This document shows positions 1 through 8,176 of a DNA stretch of 64,000 nt, in pieces. Source of the DNA: Ardenticatena maritima. Its GTDB lineage: Bacteria > Chloroflexota > Anaerolineae > Ardenticatenales > Ardenticatenaceae. Location: assembly GCF_001306175.1 (NCBI RefSeq), contig NZ_LGKN01000009.1:1-64000 (forward strand). The letters run 5' to 3'. Both the position numbers and the translations under genes were made by a program. The notes beneath the pieces are model-generated. The model searched no databases, was not told the DNA's origin, and was given only the letters and a program-made list of their open reading frames with translations. The first letter of the stretch is position 1. The number at the start of each line of letters is the position of its first letter.

Positions 1-87
<87 letters not shown>

Positions 88-275
88 ATATTATCGCCGT
101 AGCGATTGAGAGTCTGTATCCGGAATTGACGGCTCGTTTTACTCTTTCCAGGCACGATTCAGTTGTAAAGGTGCAAACCGGCATAAGAAAACCCACCGGA
201 TGATACGGCTCCCGATGGGCGTTTTCTCTTGTTTGTGCCAGTTTTGAAAATCTGCTTTTCGCAAGCGCGGCGGAG

Positions 276-303
276 ATCGTATTCAAAACCGCTTGCTTGT
301 CAA
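276..303 (-). promoter_or_regulatory. rrn promoter P2 (TTGACA-N16-TACGAT)
   Basis: On the minus strand TTGACA (303-298) is separated by 16 bases from TACGAT (281-276). It would start transcripts about 180 bases before the 16S 5' end, giving a tandem promoter arrangement with the pair at 477-504. Confidence 0.55.
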
Positions 304-346
304 GTGAGCGCCTTCACTTGTTTCCGGCGCTTCTTTTATCGGAGAG

Positions 347-367
347 GTACTGTCTGGCTGACAGTAC
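347..367. repeat. 8-bp perfect inverted repeat in rrn leader
   Basis: GTACTGTC (347-354) and GACAGTAC (360-367) are perfect inverted copies around a 5-base loop. It lies between the two minus-strand rrn promoters, so a transcript from the upstream promoter could fold it. It could also be a protein-binding palindrome. Confidence 0.5.
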
Positions 368-476
368 GTCGCGGAACCACTTTTTGCAGACTTCTAAGGT
401 GCTTGCTGTCTCACTTTCCCGCCCCTCCGAGGGCTTCGCCACCCGGCGAGCAGTGCTCCGTGCGACAGCGTCGGGT

Positions 477-504
477 ACTATATCCGAAATGCGTGTTTTG
501 TCAA
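477..504 (-). promoter_or_regulatory. rrn promoter P1 (TTGACA-N16-TATAGT)
   Basis: On the minus strand TTGACA (504-499) is separated by 16 bases from TATAGT (482-477). This is a near-consensus housekeeping sigma promoter pointing to the 16S gene about 390 bases downstream. Confidence 0.65.
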
Positions 505-549
505 ATCGCCCTTTTCACTTGTCAGCATGCCGCAAAGATAGTCCACCAC

Positions 550-578
550 TTCAATCCAAAGGGCAATGCAACTATACT
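550..578 (+). promoter_or_regulatory. Candidate promoter for SNARE-associated gene
   Basis: TTCAAT (550-555), a 17-base spacer and TATACT (573-578) stand 56 bases before the ATG at 634. The -10 is good and the -35 is weak. Confidence 0.35.
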
Positions 579-633
579 TTTCCGGGAAGGGAATGAACCT
601 GCCAAGAAATTTCGATCGGATGGAGCCCTGTCT

Positions 634-1341
634 ATGTCCTTTCATCCAAAACGCTTTGCCCTCCTTGCGTGGGGGCTTTTGCTGACATGCTACCTGGCAT
701 ACACCGCCTACTATCACGTAAGCCCATTGACTGTTGCCCAACAACTCGCCGAGTTCTTGCGTGACAACCCTTTGGGCCCCTTGCTTTACATTGCTGTATA
801 CGCCGTCCGCCCGCTTTTCTTCTTTTCAGCGACGGCACTGACCGTCATCGGCGGCACGCTGTATGGTCCCTGGCTTGGCGTTCTGCTCGTCATCATCGGC
901 GCGAACGTGTCCGCGTTGGTGGCGTACACGCTCGCTCAAACACTTGGCGCCACCCTGCTGGATGAACACGTCAGCGCGCGCATACAACCCTATATCGAAC
1001 GTATGCGCCGCAATGCGTTCGAGACCATTCTGATTCTGCGATTCATGTTCATCCCCTACGACGCAGTGAATTACACCGCCGGTCTCTTGCGGATTCCTCG
1101 CCGCGCTTTCCTCGCCGCGACCATCATCGGCTCTATTCCCGGCACGCTTTCTTTCGTGCTGTTTGGCGCCTCGGTTGAAGAAAGCCTGCAAACCCAACGC
1201 CCAACCGTCAACCCGCAACTACTCGCGCTCTCGGCTGTGCTCTTTCTCGTCAGTCTGGCTTTCTCGTGGTACGTCCGCACCCGTGAGCGCACAGGCACGC
1301 TTGTTGAAAAAGAAGCGGATTCCCAGGAAAAAGCACAATAG
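634..1341 (+). CDS. SNARE-associated (TVP38/TMEM64, DedA-like) membrane protein
   Basis: A 235-residue inner-membrane protein of the SNARE-associated/VTT family, which includes DedA-type proteins implicated in lipid transport and membrane homeostasis. An N-terminal membrane segment (residues ~8-28) is followed by the family core: a hydrophobic stretch with FFFSATALTVIGGTLYGPW and a re-entrant-like Gly-rich segment, then LRFMFIPYDAVNYTAGLLRI near residues 130-150, and a final membrane helix with a charged tail. The reading frame is open far upstream, but ATG 634 has GGAG eight bases before it and matches the usual family start. The exact substrate is unknown. A candidate promoter lies at 550-578. 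Confidence 0.85.
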   Translation: MSFHPKRFALLAWGLLLTCYLAYTAYYHVSPLTVAQQLAEFLRDNPLGPLLYIAVYAVRPLFFFSATALTVIGGTLYGPWLGVLLVIIGANVSALVAYTLAQTLGATLLDEHVSARIQPYIERMRRNAFETILILRFMFIPYDAVNYTAGLLRIPRRAFLAATIIGSIPGTLSFVLFGASVEESLQTQRPTVNPQLLALSAVLFLVSLAFSWYVRTRERTGTLVEKEADSQEKAQ

Positions 1342-1415
1342 GCAATACCCAAACAACGTGTTCGGCGCTATACTCTTCCTTAAGAGTGCAGGTCGAAAAG
1401 CGAGCAAGCAACAGT

Positions 1416-1832
1416 ATGAACAGACGGCATCAGGCCACCCTCATTTACGACGGTGATTGCGGTATCTGCCAATGGACGGCGGAATGGGTTCGGAAGCGCG
1501 ACCGCCAACACCGCCTGCATATCGTCCCGTTCCAAGCCATCGAACCCGGAGAGGTAGCCCCAGGCTTGACGCGCGCTGATTGTGCGCGCGCCGTCCACCT
1601 CATCACGCCCGAGGGTCGCCGATTTCGCGCCGCCCGTGCCATGTTTGAAACACTCCGCCTACTCTCGCCGCCCTGGCGGTGGATTGGCACACTCTGCGCC
1701 CCATTCAGCCCGCTTTTCGAGCCAGCGTATCACCTCATCGCACGCTCGCGTCATCGTCTTTCGCGCTGGCTGGGGCTCGACGCCTGCCGCCTGCCTGAAC
1801 CAACCGACCCTCACCGCCCAAGCAAGCCATGA
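1416..1832 (+). CDS. DCC-family (DUF393) thiol-disulfide oxidoreductase-like protein
   Basis: A 138-residue protein whose N-terminus carries the hallmark YDGDCGICQW, the DxxCxxC motif of the DCC/DUF393 family, a thioredoxin-fold group predicted to do thiol-disulfide chemistry. The middle contains the family RAARAMFETLRLL region and the C-terminus is basic. An alternative GTG start at 1386 exists; ATG 1416 is preferred because the conserved motif then begins about 12 residues in, as is usual. The stop codon overlaps the glnE start (ATGA at 1829-1832), so translation is probably coupled, although no functional link to glutamine metabolism is known. Confidence 0.8.
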   Translation: MNRRHQATLIYDGDCGICQWTAEWVRKRDRQHRLHIVPFQAIEPGEVAPGLTRADCARAVHLITPEGRRFRAARAMFETLRLLSPPWRWIGTLCAPFSPLFEPAYHLIARSRHRLSRWLGLDACRLPEPTDPHRPSKP

Positions 1833-4800
1833 CACACAAGCCTTCTGTCCATTTACCCACCCCGCTGGAAACGCTTGCTCCCCTGATTGAAGCCACATTG
1901 CAGGAAAGCGCCGACCCGGAGCAAGCGCGTACGTTCCTTGCGCACTATCTCCAACACGCTTCCCCCCACCTGTTGGAAACATTGCGACAAACGCCGCGCC
2001 TTGTCCAAATGCTCATTCTGCTCTCTGGGGGGAGCCGCTTTATCGCCACACTCTTGCAACGCACGCCCGATTTGCTCGAAGGCTTGCGCGATATTCGCAC
2101 GCTCACAACACCCAAAAGCTCAGCACAATTTCATCTGGATAGCCAAACAGCGCTGGAAGGCACGCACGGGCACGACGCCTTGCTGACCCTGCGGCGCTAC
2201 CAGCGTTGGGAACTGCTGCGCATCGGGGCTGCCGACTTCTTTGGGCTACTGGACACCGCCACCATCACCGAGCAACTTTCTCTGCTGGCGGAAACATGTG
2301 TGCGCATGGCGTTGCAACTCGCCGCCAACGACACCAACACAGACCCCAAAGGATTGTGCATTCTCGCCTTCGGCAAACTCGGCGGCTACGAATTGAATTA
2401 CAGCTCCGACATTGACCTGGTTTTTCTGGCGGAAGAAAACGGCTTTGCGTATGAACGCCTGGCACGCCGCACGGTGGACATTCTCACACGCAACAGCGAA
2501 GAAGGGTTTCTCTACCGCGTGGATTTGCGCTTGCGTCCCTGGGGGCGCGTGGGGGTGCTGGTTCCATCACAAGCCGCCTACGAGCGCTATCTGCGCGAAA
2601 ACGCGCGCGCGTGGGAACGCCAGGCGCTGTTGAAAGCACGCCCCATCGCAGGCGACCTGCAACTGGGATACACCTTTTTGCACACCGCCCAGCCGCACAT
2701 CTTCACCGACGAATCCCATGAAGATGTGCGCCTCAACGTGCACGCGATGAAAGCGCGCATCGAAGCCTTTTTGAAAGCCACCGGGCGCTCGTGGGGTGAA
2801 GTCAAACTGGGGGCGGGTTCTATCCGCGATATCGAATTTGTCGCGCAATACCTGCAACTGGCGCACGGCGCACGCCTGCCCGCTATTCTTACCCCCAACA
2901 CGCTCGACGCCCTGCAACGTCTGCTGGCGCATCACCTGCTTTCCGATGAAGACGAGCGCATCCTGCGCGAAGGCTATCTCTTTTTGCGCACGGTTGAGCA
3001 CGCCCTGCAACTGCGCGATTTTCGCCAAACCCACACCCTGCCCGACGACCCCAACACATTGCGCCAACTGGCACGCCGCCTGGGATTTGAAGGCGACCAC
3101 GCCGCCGACGACTTCCTGGCGCAGTACGAAGCGCATACGAGCGCAGTGCGCCGCGTGTATGAGCGCCACCTTCTGCCGAACGCCCAACAGACCATCAGCG
3201 CCCCCACCAACGACACCGTCGCCGACCATGTGGCACGCCTGGCGCCATCCTACCGCGAAATTTTCACGCCGCAGGAAATTCAAATGCACGCCGCTTTTGC
3301 CGCCAGCCTGGATGAACAAACCCCCGTCCATGTGCATGCGGAGCCTGACGGCGAGAACTGGCGGCTCACGATTGTGGGCTACGACGCGCGTGGGGCGCTT
3401 TCCATCATCTGCGGTTTGCTCTTTGCCTATGGCGCCAACATTTTGGACGGGCAAATCTTCACCTATGAACCCGACACCCAAACACACCACCGCCGCAAAC
3501 TGGTGGACGTTTTCACCATCGCCGGCAACGAAACGCTCTCATTCGCCACATGGTCGGCGTATGAAGACGAATTGCGCGCCCTCTTCCGCCATCTCTTGCG
3601 CGATGACCGCGACACCGCCCGCCATGCCATCATCGAACGGTTGAGCAGCCGCCTGGCCGCCGAACACCCCATCCCCGATACGCTCTATCCGGTTGAGATT
3701 GAGATTGATAACGACGCCGACCCGCACTACACCGTGCTTCACATTCAATCGCGCGACACAGTGGGGTTTCTTTTTGAGTTGAGCAACGCGCTCACCATCA
3801 ACGGCATTGACATTGCTCGCGTGGTGGTACGCTCCGAGGGGGAACAGGTTCACGACACGCTTTGGGTCACCGACCGCGAAGGGCGCAAAATCACCGACGA
3901 ACACCGCTTGCGCCAACTGCGCGCCGCCATCGTGCTCGTCAAACACTTCACCCACTTGCTCCCGCATTCCCCCAATCCGGTGCAAGCCCTGCGCAGTTTC
4001 CGCGATTTCCTCGCCAATCTCTTTGCCAATCCGAACTGGCCCGACGAATTCGCCACACTGGAACGCCCCAAGGTGCTTGACGCCCTCGCCCGCTTGTTGG
4101 GCGTGAGCGAGTTTCTGTGGGAAGACTTCTTGCGCATGCAACACGACAACCTTTTTCCCGTGGTGCAGCATGTGGAGACGCTGGATTGGGGAAAAAGCGC
4201 CCCGCAAATGACGCTGGAACTGGAAACGCTGCTTGCCGAGGCGCAGACACTGGAAGAACGCAAGCGCGTGCTGAATGCGTACAAAGACCGTGAAATGTTC
4301 CGCATTGATATGCGCTACATTTTGGGGCGCACCCCCGCCTTTGAGCATTTTGCCGCCGAATTGAGCGACCTTGCCGAAGTGGTGGTGAACGCCGCGCATC
4401 ACATCGCCGAGGCGCATTTGCACACGCAATACGGCACGCCGCGCACCGCCGCAAACACGCCCGCCCGCCTCGCTATTTTCGCATTGGGCAAGTTTGGCGG
4501 GCGAGAATTGGGCTTTGCTTCGGACATTGAGTTGCTGTTCGTGTATGAGGGCAACGGAACGACGACCGGTCCCACGGTGATTACCACCGCCGAATACTAC
4601 GAGCGCCTGGTGGCGCTCTTCCTGCAACTTCTGGAATCGCGCCGCAAGGGCATCTTCGAGATTGATTTGCGCTTGCGCCCCTACGGACGCGCGGGCAGCC
4701 TGGCGGTACCCATTGCCGCGTTCGAGCGCTACTTTGCCCCCGATGGTCCCGCCTGGCCGTATGAGCGCCAGGCGCTGGTGCGCCTGCGCCCTGTGGGGGG

Positions 4801-5347
4801 CGACGTTGCGTTGGGGGCGCGCATCATGGCACTGCGCGACACGTTCGTGTACACAGGGCGCCTCTTCGACGTCGCCGCCATGCGTGCCATGCGCGAACGC
4901 CAAATCCGCCAACTGGTGCGCCCCGGCACGTTCAACGCCAAATTCAGCCCCGGCGGGCTGGTGGACGTGGAGTACACAGTGCAGGCGCTGCAAATCACCT
5001 ATGGGCATCGCTCGCCAGCCCTGCGCGTGCCCAATATCCGCCAGGCGCTCCACGCGCTTTACGACGCCCATCTGCTCGACCGTGAGGAATACGCCACGCT
5101 CCGCAGCGCCCACATCTTTTTACGCCAACTGATTGAAGCCTTGCGCATTGTGCGCGGCAACGCCGAGGATTTGACTGTCCCCCAGGCTGACACCGAAGCC
5201 TTCCGCTACCTTGCACGGCGGCTTGGCTATGGGCAACACGCCCACCAACTTGATGACGATATCCGCCGTGTGGCGCAAGAGGTGCGCGACACGAGCACGC
5301 GGGTTCTGCAAAAAATTGAGGAAGACGGCAAGCGCGAGCCAGGCTAG
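1829..5347 (+). CDS. glnE: Glutamine synthetase adenylyltransferase/deadenylase with two ACT-like domains
   Basis: GlnE controls glutamine synthetase by adding and removing AMP. At 1172 residues it is some 225 longer than the E. coli enzyme. The N-terminal nucleotidyltransferase half has GKLGGYELN (~182-190), SSDIDL (D194, D196) and VDLRLRPWGR (~231-240). The C-terminal half repeats this with GKFGGRELG (~887-895), SDIELLF (D899, E901) and IDLRLRPYGR. Between them lie two ACT-like beta-alpha-beta segments at ~499-545 (RLTIVGYDARGALSIICGLL) and ~634-690 (TVLHIQSRDTVGFLFELSNA), resembling those at the C-terminus of GlnD. ACT domains bind amino acids, so direct glutamine sensing is a reasonable inference. 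In the second catalytic half the usual DxD reads DxE. The start overlaps the previous stop and the stop is shared base-for-base with the convergent gene. Confidence 0.93.
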   Translation: MTHKPSVHLPTPLETLAPLIEATLQESADPEQARTFLAHYLQHASPHLLETLRQTPRLVQMLILLSGGSRFIATLLQRTPDLLEGLRDIRTLTTPKSSAQFHLDSQTALEGTHGHDALLTLRRYQRWELLRIGAADFFGLLDTATITEQLSLLAETCVRMALQLAANDTNTDPKGLCILAFGKLGGYELNYSSDIDLVFLAEENGFAYERLARRTVDILTRNSEEGFLYRVDLRLRPWGRVGVLVPSQAAYERYLRENARAWERQALLKARPIAGDLQLGYTFLHTAQPHIFTDESHEDVRLNVHAMKARIEAFLKATGRSWGEVKLGAGSIRDIEFVAQYLQLAHGARLPAILTPNTLDALQRLLAHHLLSDEDERILREGYLFLRTVEHALQLRDFRQTHTLPDDPNTLRQLARRLGFEGDHAADDFLAQYEAHTSAVRRVYERHLLPNAQQTISAPTNDTVADHVARLAPSYREIFTPQEIQMHAAFAASLDEQTPVHVHAEPDGENWRLTIVGYDARGALSIICGLLFAYGANILDGQIFTYEPDTQTHHRRKLVDVFTIAGNETLSFATWSAYEDELRALFRHLLRDDRDTARHAIIERLSSRLAAEHPIPDTLYPVEIEIDNDADPHYTVLHIQSRDTVGFLFELSNALTINGIDIARVVVRSEGEQVHDTLWVTDREGRKITDEHRLRQLRAAIVLVKHFTHLLPHSPNPVQALRSFRDFLANLFANPNWPDEFATLERPKVLDALARLLGVSEFLWEDFLRMQHDNLFPVVQHVETLDWGKSAPQMTLELETLLAEAQTLEERKRVLNAYKDREMFRIDMRYILGRTPAFEHFAAELSDLAEVVVNAAHHIAEAHLHTQYGTPRTAANTPARLAIFALGKFGGRELGFASDIELLFVYEGNGTTTGPTVITTAEYYERLVALFLQLLESRRKGIFEIDLRLRPYGRAGSLAVPIAAFERYFAPDGPAWPYERQALVRLRPVGGDVALGARIMALRDTFVYTGRLFDVAAMRAMRERQIRQLVRPGTFNAKFSPGGLVDVEYTVQALQITYGHRSPALRVPNIRQALHALYDAHLLDREEYATLRSAHIFLRQLIEALRIVRGNAEDLTVPQADTEAFRYLARRLGYGQHAHQLDDDIRRVAQEVRDTSTRVLQKIEEDGKREPG

Positions 5348-6453
5348 GCGTCCAGCGCCATCTGATAGACTTGCACCATCTGTTGCGCACTGCGCCGCCA
5401 GTCGAATGTGGCGGCATGGGTCAGCCCGGCAGCACGAAGCGCTTGCGCTGTGGCTTCATCTTCTAACACAGCGGCAAGCGCGCCCGCCAACGCTTCTTCA
5501 TCCGTAGGGTCAACCAGCAGCGCCGCATCCCCCGCCACCTCTTCCAGCGCCCCCCCGCGCGACGTGACGACCGGCGCCCCGCATGCCATGGCTTCCAACA
5601 CGGGCAAGCCAAACCCTTCATACAAAGAAGGGAAGGCAAACACCGTCGCCAGGTTGTACAGCGCGCGCACATCTTCCATTGGAATGTACCCCAGCACGCG
5701 CACATCGGTCGTGCGCCGCGCTTCCAGTACAGCCTCGAAAATGCCCTCGTCTTTCCACCCACGCGGTCCAACCAACACGAGCCCACACGTATGCCCTTCT
5801 TGATTGAGCCGCGCCACCGCCCGTACCAATCGCGCCAGGTTTTTGCGCGGTTCAAGCGTTCCCACATAGAGCACGAACCGCTCAGGCAAACGGTAGCGTG
5901 CACGCACGTGCGCCACCGCCTCACGAGGCAACGGGCGAAAGAAAGGCAAAGGGGCTTCGTACACGACCAGCACTTTTTCAGGTGGAAGCCCTAGCACACG
6001 TATCAGGTCGCGGCGCGCCTGGTGCGAGACCGTCACCACCACGCGCGCACGCCGTGCGACCGCCGGAATGAGTGGACGCATGGCGAAAAGGCGACGTGGA
6101 TAGTGGTATTCGGGGAAAAGCCAGAGGCTGGCATCGTGCACGGTCACAATCATGGGAACGGGGCACGCCAGAGGCGCAACGTTGTTGGTGAAATGGCAAA
6201 CACGCACCCCTGCACGAGCAAGTTGCCAGGGCAAGCAGAACTGCATCCACGCGGTTTTGTTCATGGCGAATGGCGCACGCAAAACCTGCACCGGCGGACG
6301 CGCCACACCCGCCGGCCATTGCACATCACGGTGCGCCAGCGCGACCACAGGCTCATCCAGCAACGTCGCCACATGCGCCAGAACGTGCGCTGTGTACACC
6401 CCTACGCCCGTGGGGCGATCACACAATGACGTTATGTCAAATCCTATGCGCAT
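5344..6453 (-). CDS. GT4-type glycosyltransferase (GT-B fold)
   Basis: A 369-residue cytoplasmic glycosyltransferase of the GT-B retaining type, using a nucleotide-sugar donor. The N-terminal domain begins MRIGFDITSL with a PTGVGVYT loop typical of the acceptor side. The C-terminal Rossmann half has FVLYVGTLEPRKNLARLVRA, then the E-x7-E donor-binding signature in SLYEGFGLPVLEAMACGAPV. I chose the ATG at 6453 rather than the in-frame one seven codons upstream because the conserved fold begins there. It is last in a minus-strand glycan cassette and overlaps the O-antigen ligase-like gene by 17 bases. Its stop shares the CTAG at 5344-5347 with glnE. The sugar transferred cannot be told. Confidence 0.88.
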   Translation of the reverse strand: MRIGFDITSLCDRPTGVGVYTAHVLAHVATLLDEPVVALAHRDVQWPAGVARPPVQVLRAPFAMNKTAWMQFCLPWQLARAGVRVCHFTNNVAPLACPVPMIVTVHDASLWLFPEYHYPRRLFAMRPLIPAVARRARVVVTVSHQARRDLIRVLGLPPEKVLVVYEAPLPFFRPLPREAVAHVRARYRLPERFVLYVGTLEPRKNLARLVRAVARLNQEGHTCGLVLVGPRGWKDEGIFEAVLEARRTTDVRVLGYIPMEDVRALYNLATVFAFPSLYEGFGLPVLEAMACGAPVVTSRGGALEEVAGDAALLVDPTDEEALAGALAAVLEDEATAQALRAAGLTHAATFDWRRSAQQMVQVYQMALDA

Positions 6454-8176
6454 CCTGCACCGCCTGAGCACCACACGTATCCGCCAACCGCACTGTTGCC
6501 CCCACGATTAGCCAGACAGGAATCAGCGTCGGCCAAAATTCATGGAATGAATCCAACACGCCATGCCCACACCAGGCGACCAGCGCGGCGCTTCCCGCCA
6601 GAAGCAAGCCGCGCTCATCCGTGGTTGCAGCGACCAAGCCCCGCCACACATGCCTTCCCAGCGCCGTCAGCATCAGCACCAACACCACAAACCCGACCAC
6701 GCCTGTATCCGCCAGCCACTCAATGTAAAAGTTGTTGGCGTGAATGCCCACATCCCACCACGCCACGCCGGCATACGCGCCGTACACCAGGCGGAAATTA
6801 TCGGGACCAACGCCCAACACGGGGTGCGCCCGCACCATACGCCACGCAACACGCCAGAGCGTCAAGCGACCAGGGGCGGGCACTACCAGGCGAACATCAT
6901 CCGGTGCAGACGAAGGGGGTGGCTGGGGCGGCAACGCATCCGGCGATACGGGGGTGGGCTTCACAGTGAGCCATGTTGTGGCTGTGGGCGCCCCTTTCCA
7001 ACTGAACCACGTCACGGCTTCCTGCACCATATCCCACTCGATACGGTAGCGCCCTGCTTCAGGCGGTGCGAGCACCTGCGCCTGTACCACAACCTGCTCC
7101 CCCGGCGCAACCAGACGCGGCAGGGGCGAACGTATGCCGTCGTATGTCAGCATTGCCCCATCTTCATCTTCCAGGTGGTACGAAAGCGCGAACGCAAATT
7201 CCCCCTGCGGGTGCCACGCCCGCACGCCTTTGTTCCAGACACGCACGGGGATATGCACCAGCGTGCCAGCCTCGGCTGTTGCCTGCGGCGGTGCTGCGTA
7301 GTGCGCCTGATACCACACACGGTCAGATTCACCTTTCAAGCGCAACCCCAAAATGGGATTGAGCCAGACCAGCAACAGAAACACGCCACCCAACCACGCC
7401 ACACCCCCCACTGCGGCAAGCCGCGCCCTAGCCCAGCGCCAGCGCCAGCCCCACCACCAGCACCACGCCAACGCCGCCACCATCGACAAAGTGCCTGCGC
7501 GTGTCAGCGTGAGCAGTTGCACAACCAGCATGAGCAGAAACGCCACGCCCCACCCCATCCGCCACCAACGCCGAGACCCCACGAACACCATGCCCAGCGC
7601 CGCGCAAGCGGTCAATTCCAGCACCATAGAGGCGACCGTGGCATACACTAGGGTGGAACTGACGCGCACAACCTCGCCAATGCGTGTGGGCGCATGCTTG
7701 AAATTGAGCAACCACGCTTGCACCGCCCCCCACTGAGCGGCTTCGGCAAACCCCAAAAGCGCCACCACGCCCCCCGCTGTTGCCAGCGCCCCGAACAGCC
7801 AATACCGACGCTTGGGCGTGTGCAACAAGTCATACGCCGCCGCTCCCACCATCGCCGCCTGCATTGTGCGCAGGGCAAACTTCAACGCCGAGACGCGCTC
7901 AGCCGGAGCGAGCAATGCCGCCAACACCACCACACACAACCACCCCACCACATGCCACCCAAGGGGGTGCGGAAACGCCACACGACGGCGCACCAACACC
8001 GCCGCGCCCCACCCCGCCAGCGCCAACGCGACCAGAATTTCGACATTGGTTATCGCCACCCAGGGGAATGGTCGCCAGGGCGCTTTGACAAACTCGAAAG
8101 GGAACAACAGCGCCAGCACCAGCAACAGGCCAAAAGCGAGCGTATCAAGCCGCGTTGCCCACCGTTTCACGTTCAT
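6437..8176 (-). CDS. O-antigen ligase/polymerase-like (Wzy_C) membrane protein with inserted Ig-like domain
   Basis: A 579-residue polytopic membrane protein. About ten hydrophobic segments fill residues ~10-275. The C-terminal part has the O-antigen ligase/polymerase signature: HPVLGVGPDNFRLVYG followed by IHANNFYIEWLADTGVVGF, normally in the large extracytoplasmic loop. Between them sits an insertion of roughly 130 residues, rich in beta-strand patterns (VHIPVRVWNKGVRAWHP, VVVQAQVLAPPEAGRYRIEW), resembling Ig-like domains. A Pro-rich tether follows. The family ligates or polymerises lipid-linked glycans outside the membrane. The ATG at 8176 overlaps the stop of the upstream gene (ATGA); an in-frame extension of 48 codons is rejected as low-complexity read-through. 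Confidence 0.85.
   Translation of the reverse strand: MNVKRWATRLDTLAFGLLLVLALLFPFEFVKAPWRPFPWVAITNVEILVALALAGWGAAVLVRRRVAFPHPLGWHVVGWLCVVVLAALLAPAERVSALKFALRTMQAAMVGAAAYDLLHTPKRRYWLFGALATAGGVVALLGFAEAAQWGAVQAWLLNFKHAPTRIGEVVRVSSTLVYATVASMVLELTACAALGMVFVGSRRWWRMGWGVAFLLMLVVQLLTLTRAGTLSMVAALAWCWWWGWRWRWARARLAAVGGVAWLGGVFLLLVWLNPILGLRLKGESDRVWYQAHYAAPPQATAEAGTLVHIPVRVWNKGVRAWHPQGEFAFALSYHLEDEDGAMLTYDGIRSPLPRLVAPGEQVVVQAQVLAPPEAGRYRIEWDMVQEAVTWFSWKGAPTATTWLTVKPTPVSPDALPPQPPPSSAPDDVRLVVPAPGRLTLWRVAWRMVRAHPVLGVGPDNFRLVYGAYAGVAWWDVGIHANNFYIEWLADTGVVGFVVLVLMLTALGRHVWRGLVAATTDERGLLLAGSAALVAWCGHGVLDSFHEFWPTLIPVWLIVGATVRLADTCGAQAVQDAHRI

Larger units (their letters stand above)
88..549 (-). promoter_or_regulatory. 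rrn upstream leader and promoter region
   Basis: This stretch holds no convincing gene. It contains two promoter-like pairs pointing into the 16S gene (listed separately), a perfect 8-bp inverted repeat at 347-367, and an imperfect hairpin near 186-227 in the transcribed leader. Open frames across it lack ribosome sites and recognisable protein sequence, so it is best read as the 5' control region of the rRNA operon. Confidence 0.6.

Noticed and set aside
229-633. N-terminal extension of the SNARE-associated protein
   Set aside because: The upstream in-frame part lies in the rrn control region, has no family similarity, and ATG 634 has a proper ribosome site.
1372-1387. ACTCTT/AAGAGT hairpin before the DCC gene as a terminator
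   Set aside because: Only six weak base pairs and no T-run; not enough to call.
3539-5113. 524-codon minus-strand open frame opposite glnE
   Set aside because: It is a high-GC shadow of glnE: His/Gln/Arg-rich sequence with no family resemblance or ribosome site, while the plus strand is clearly GlnE.
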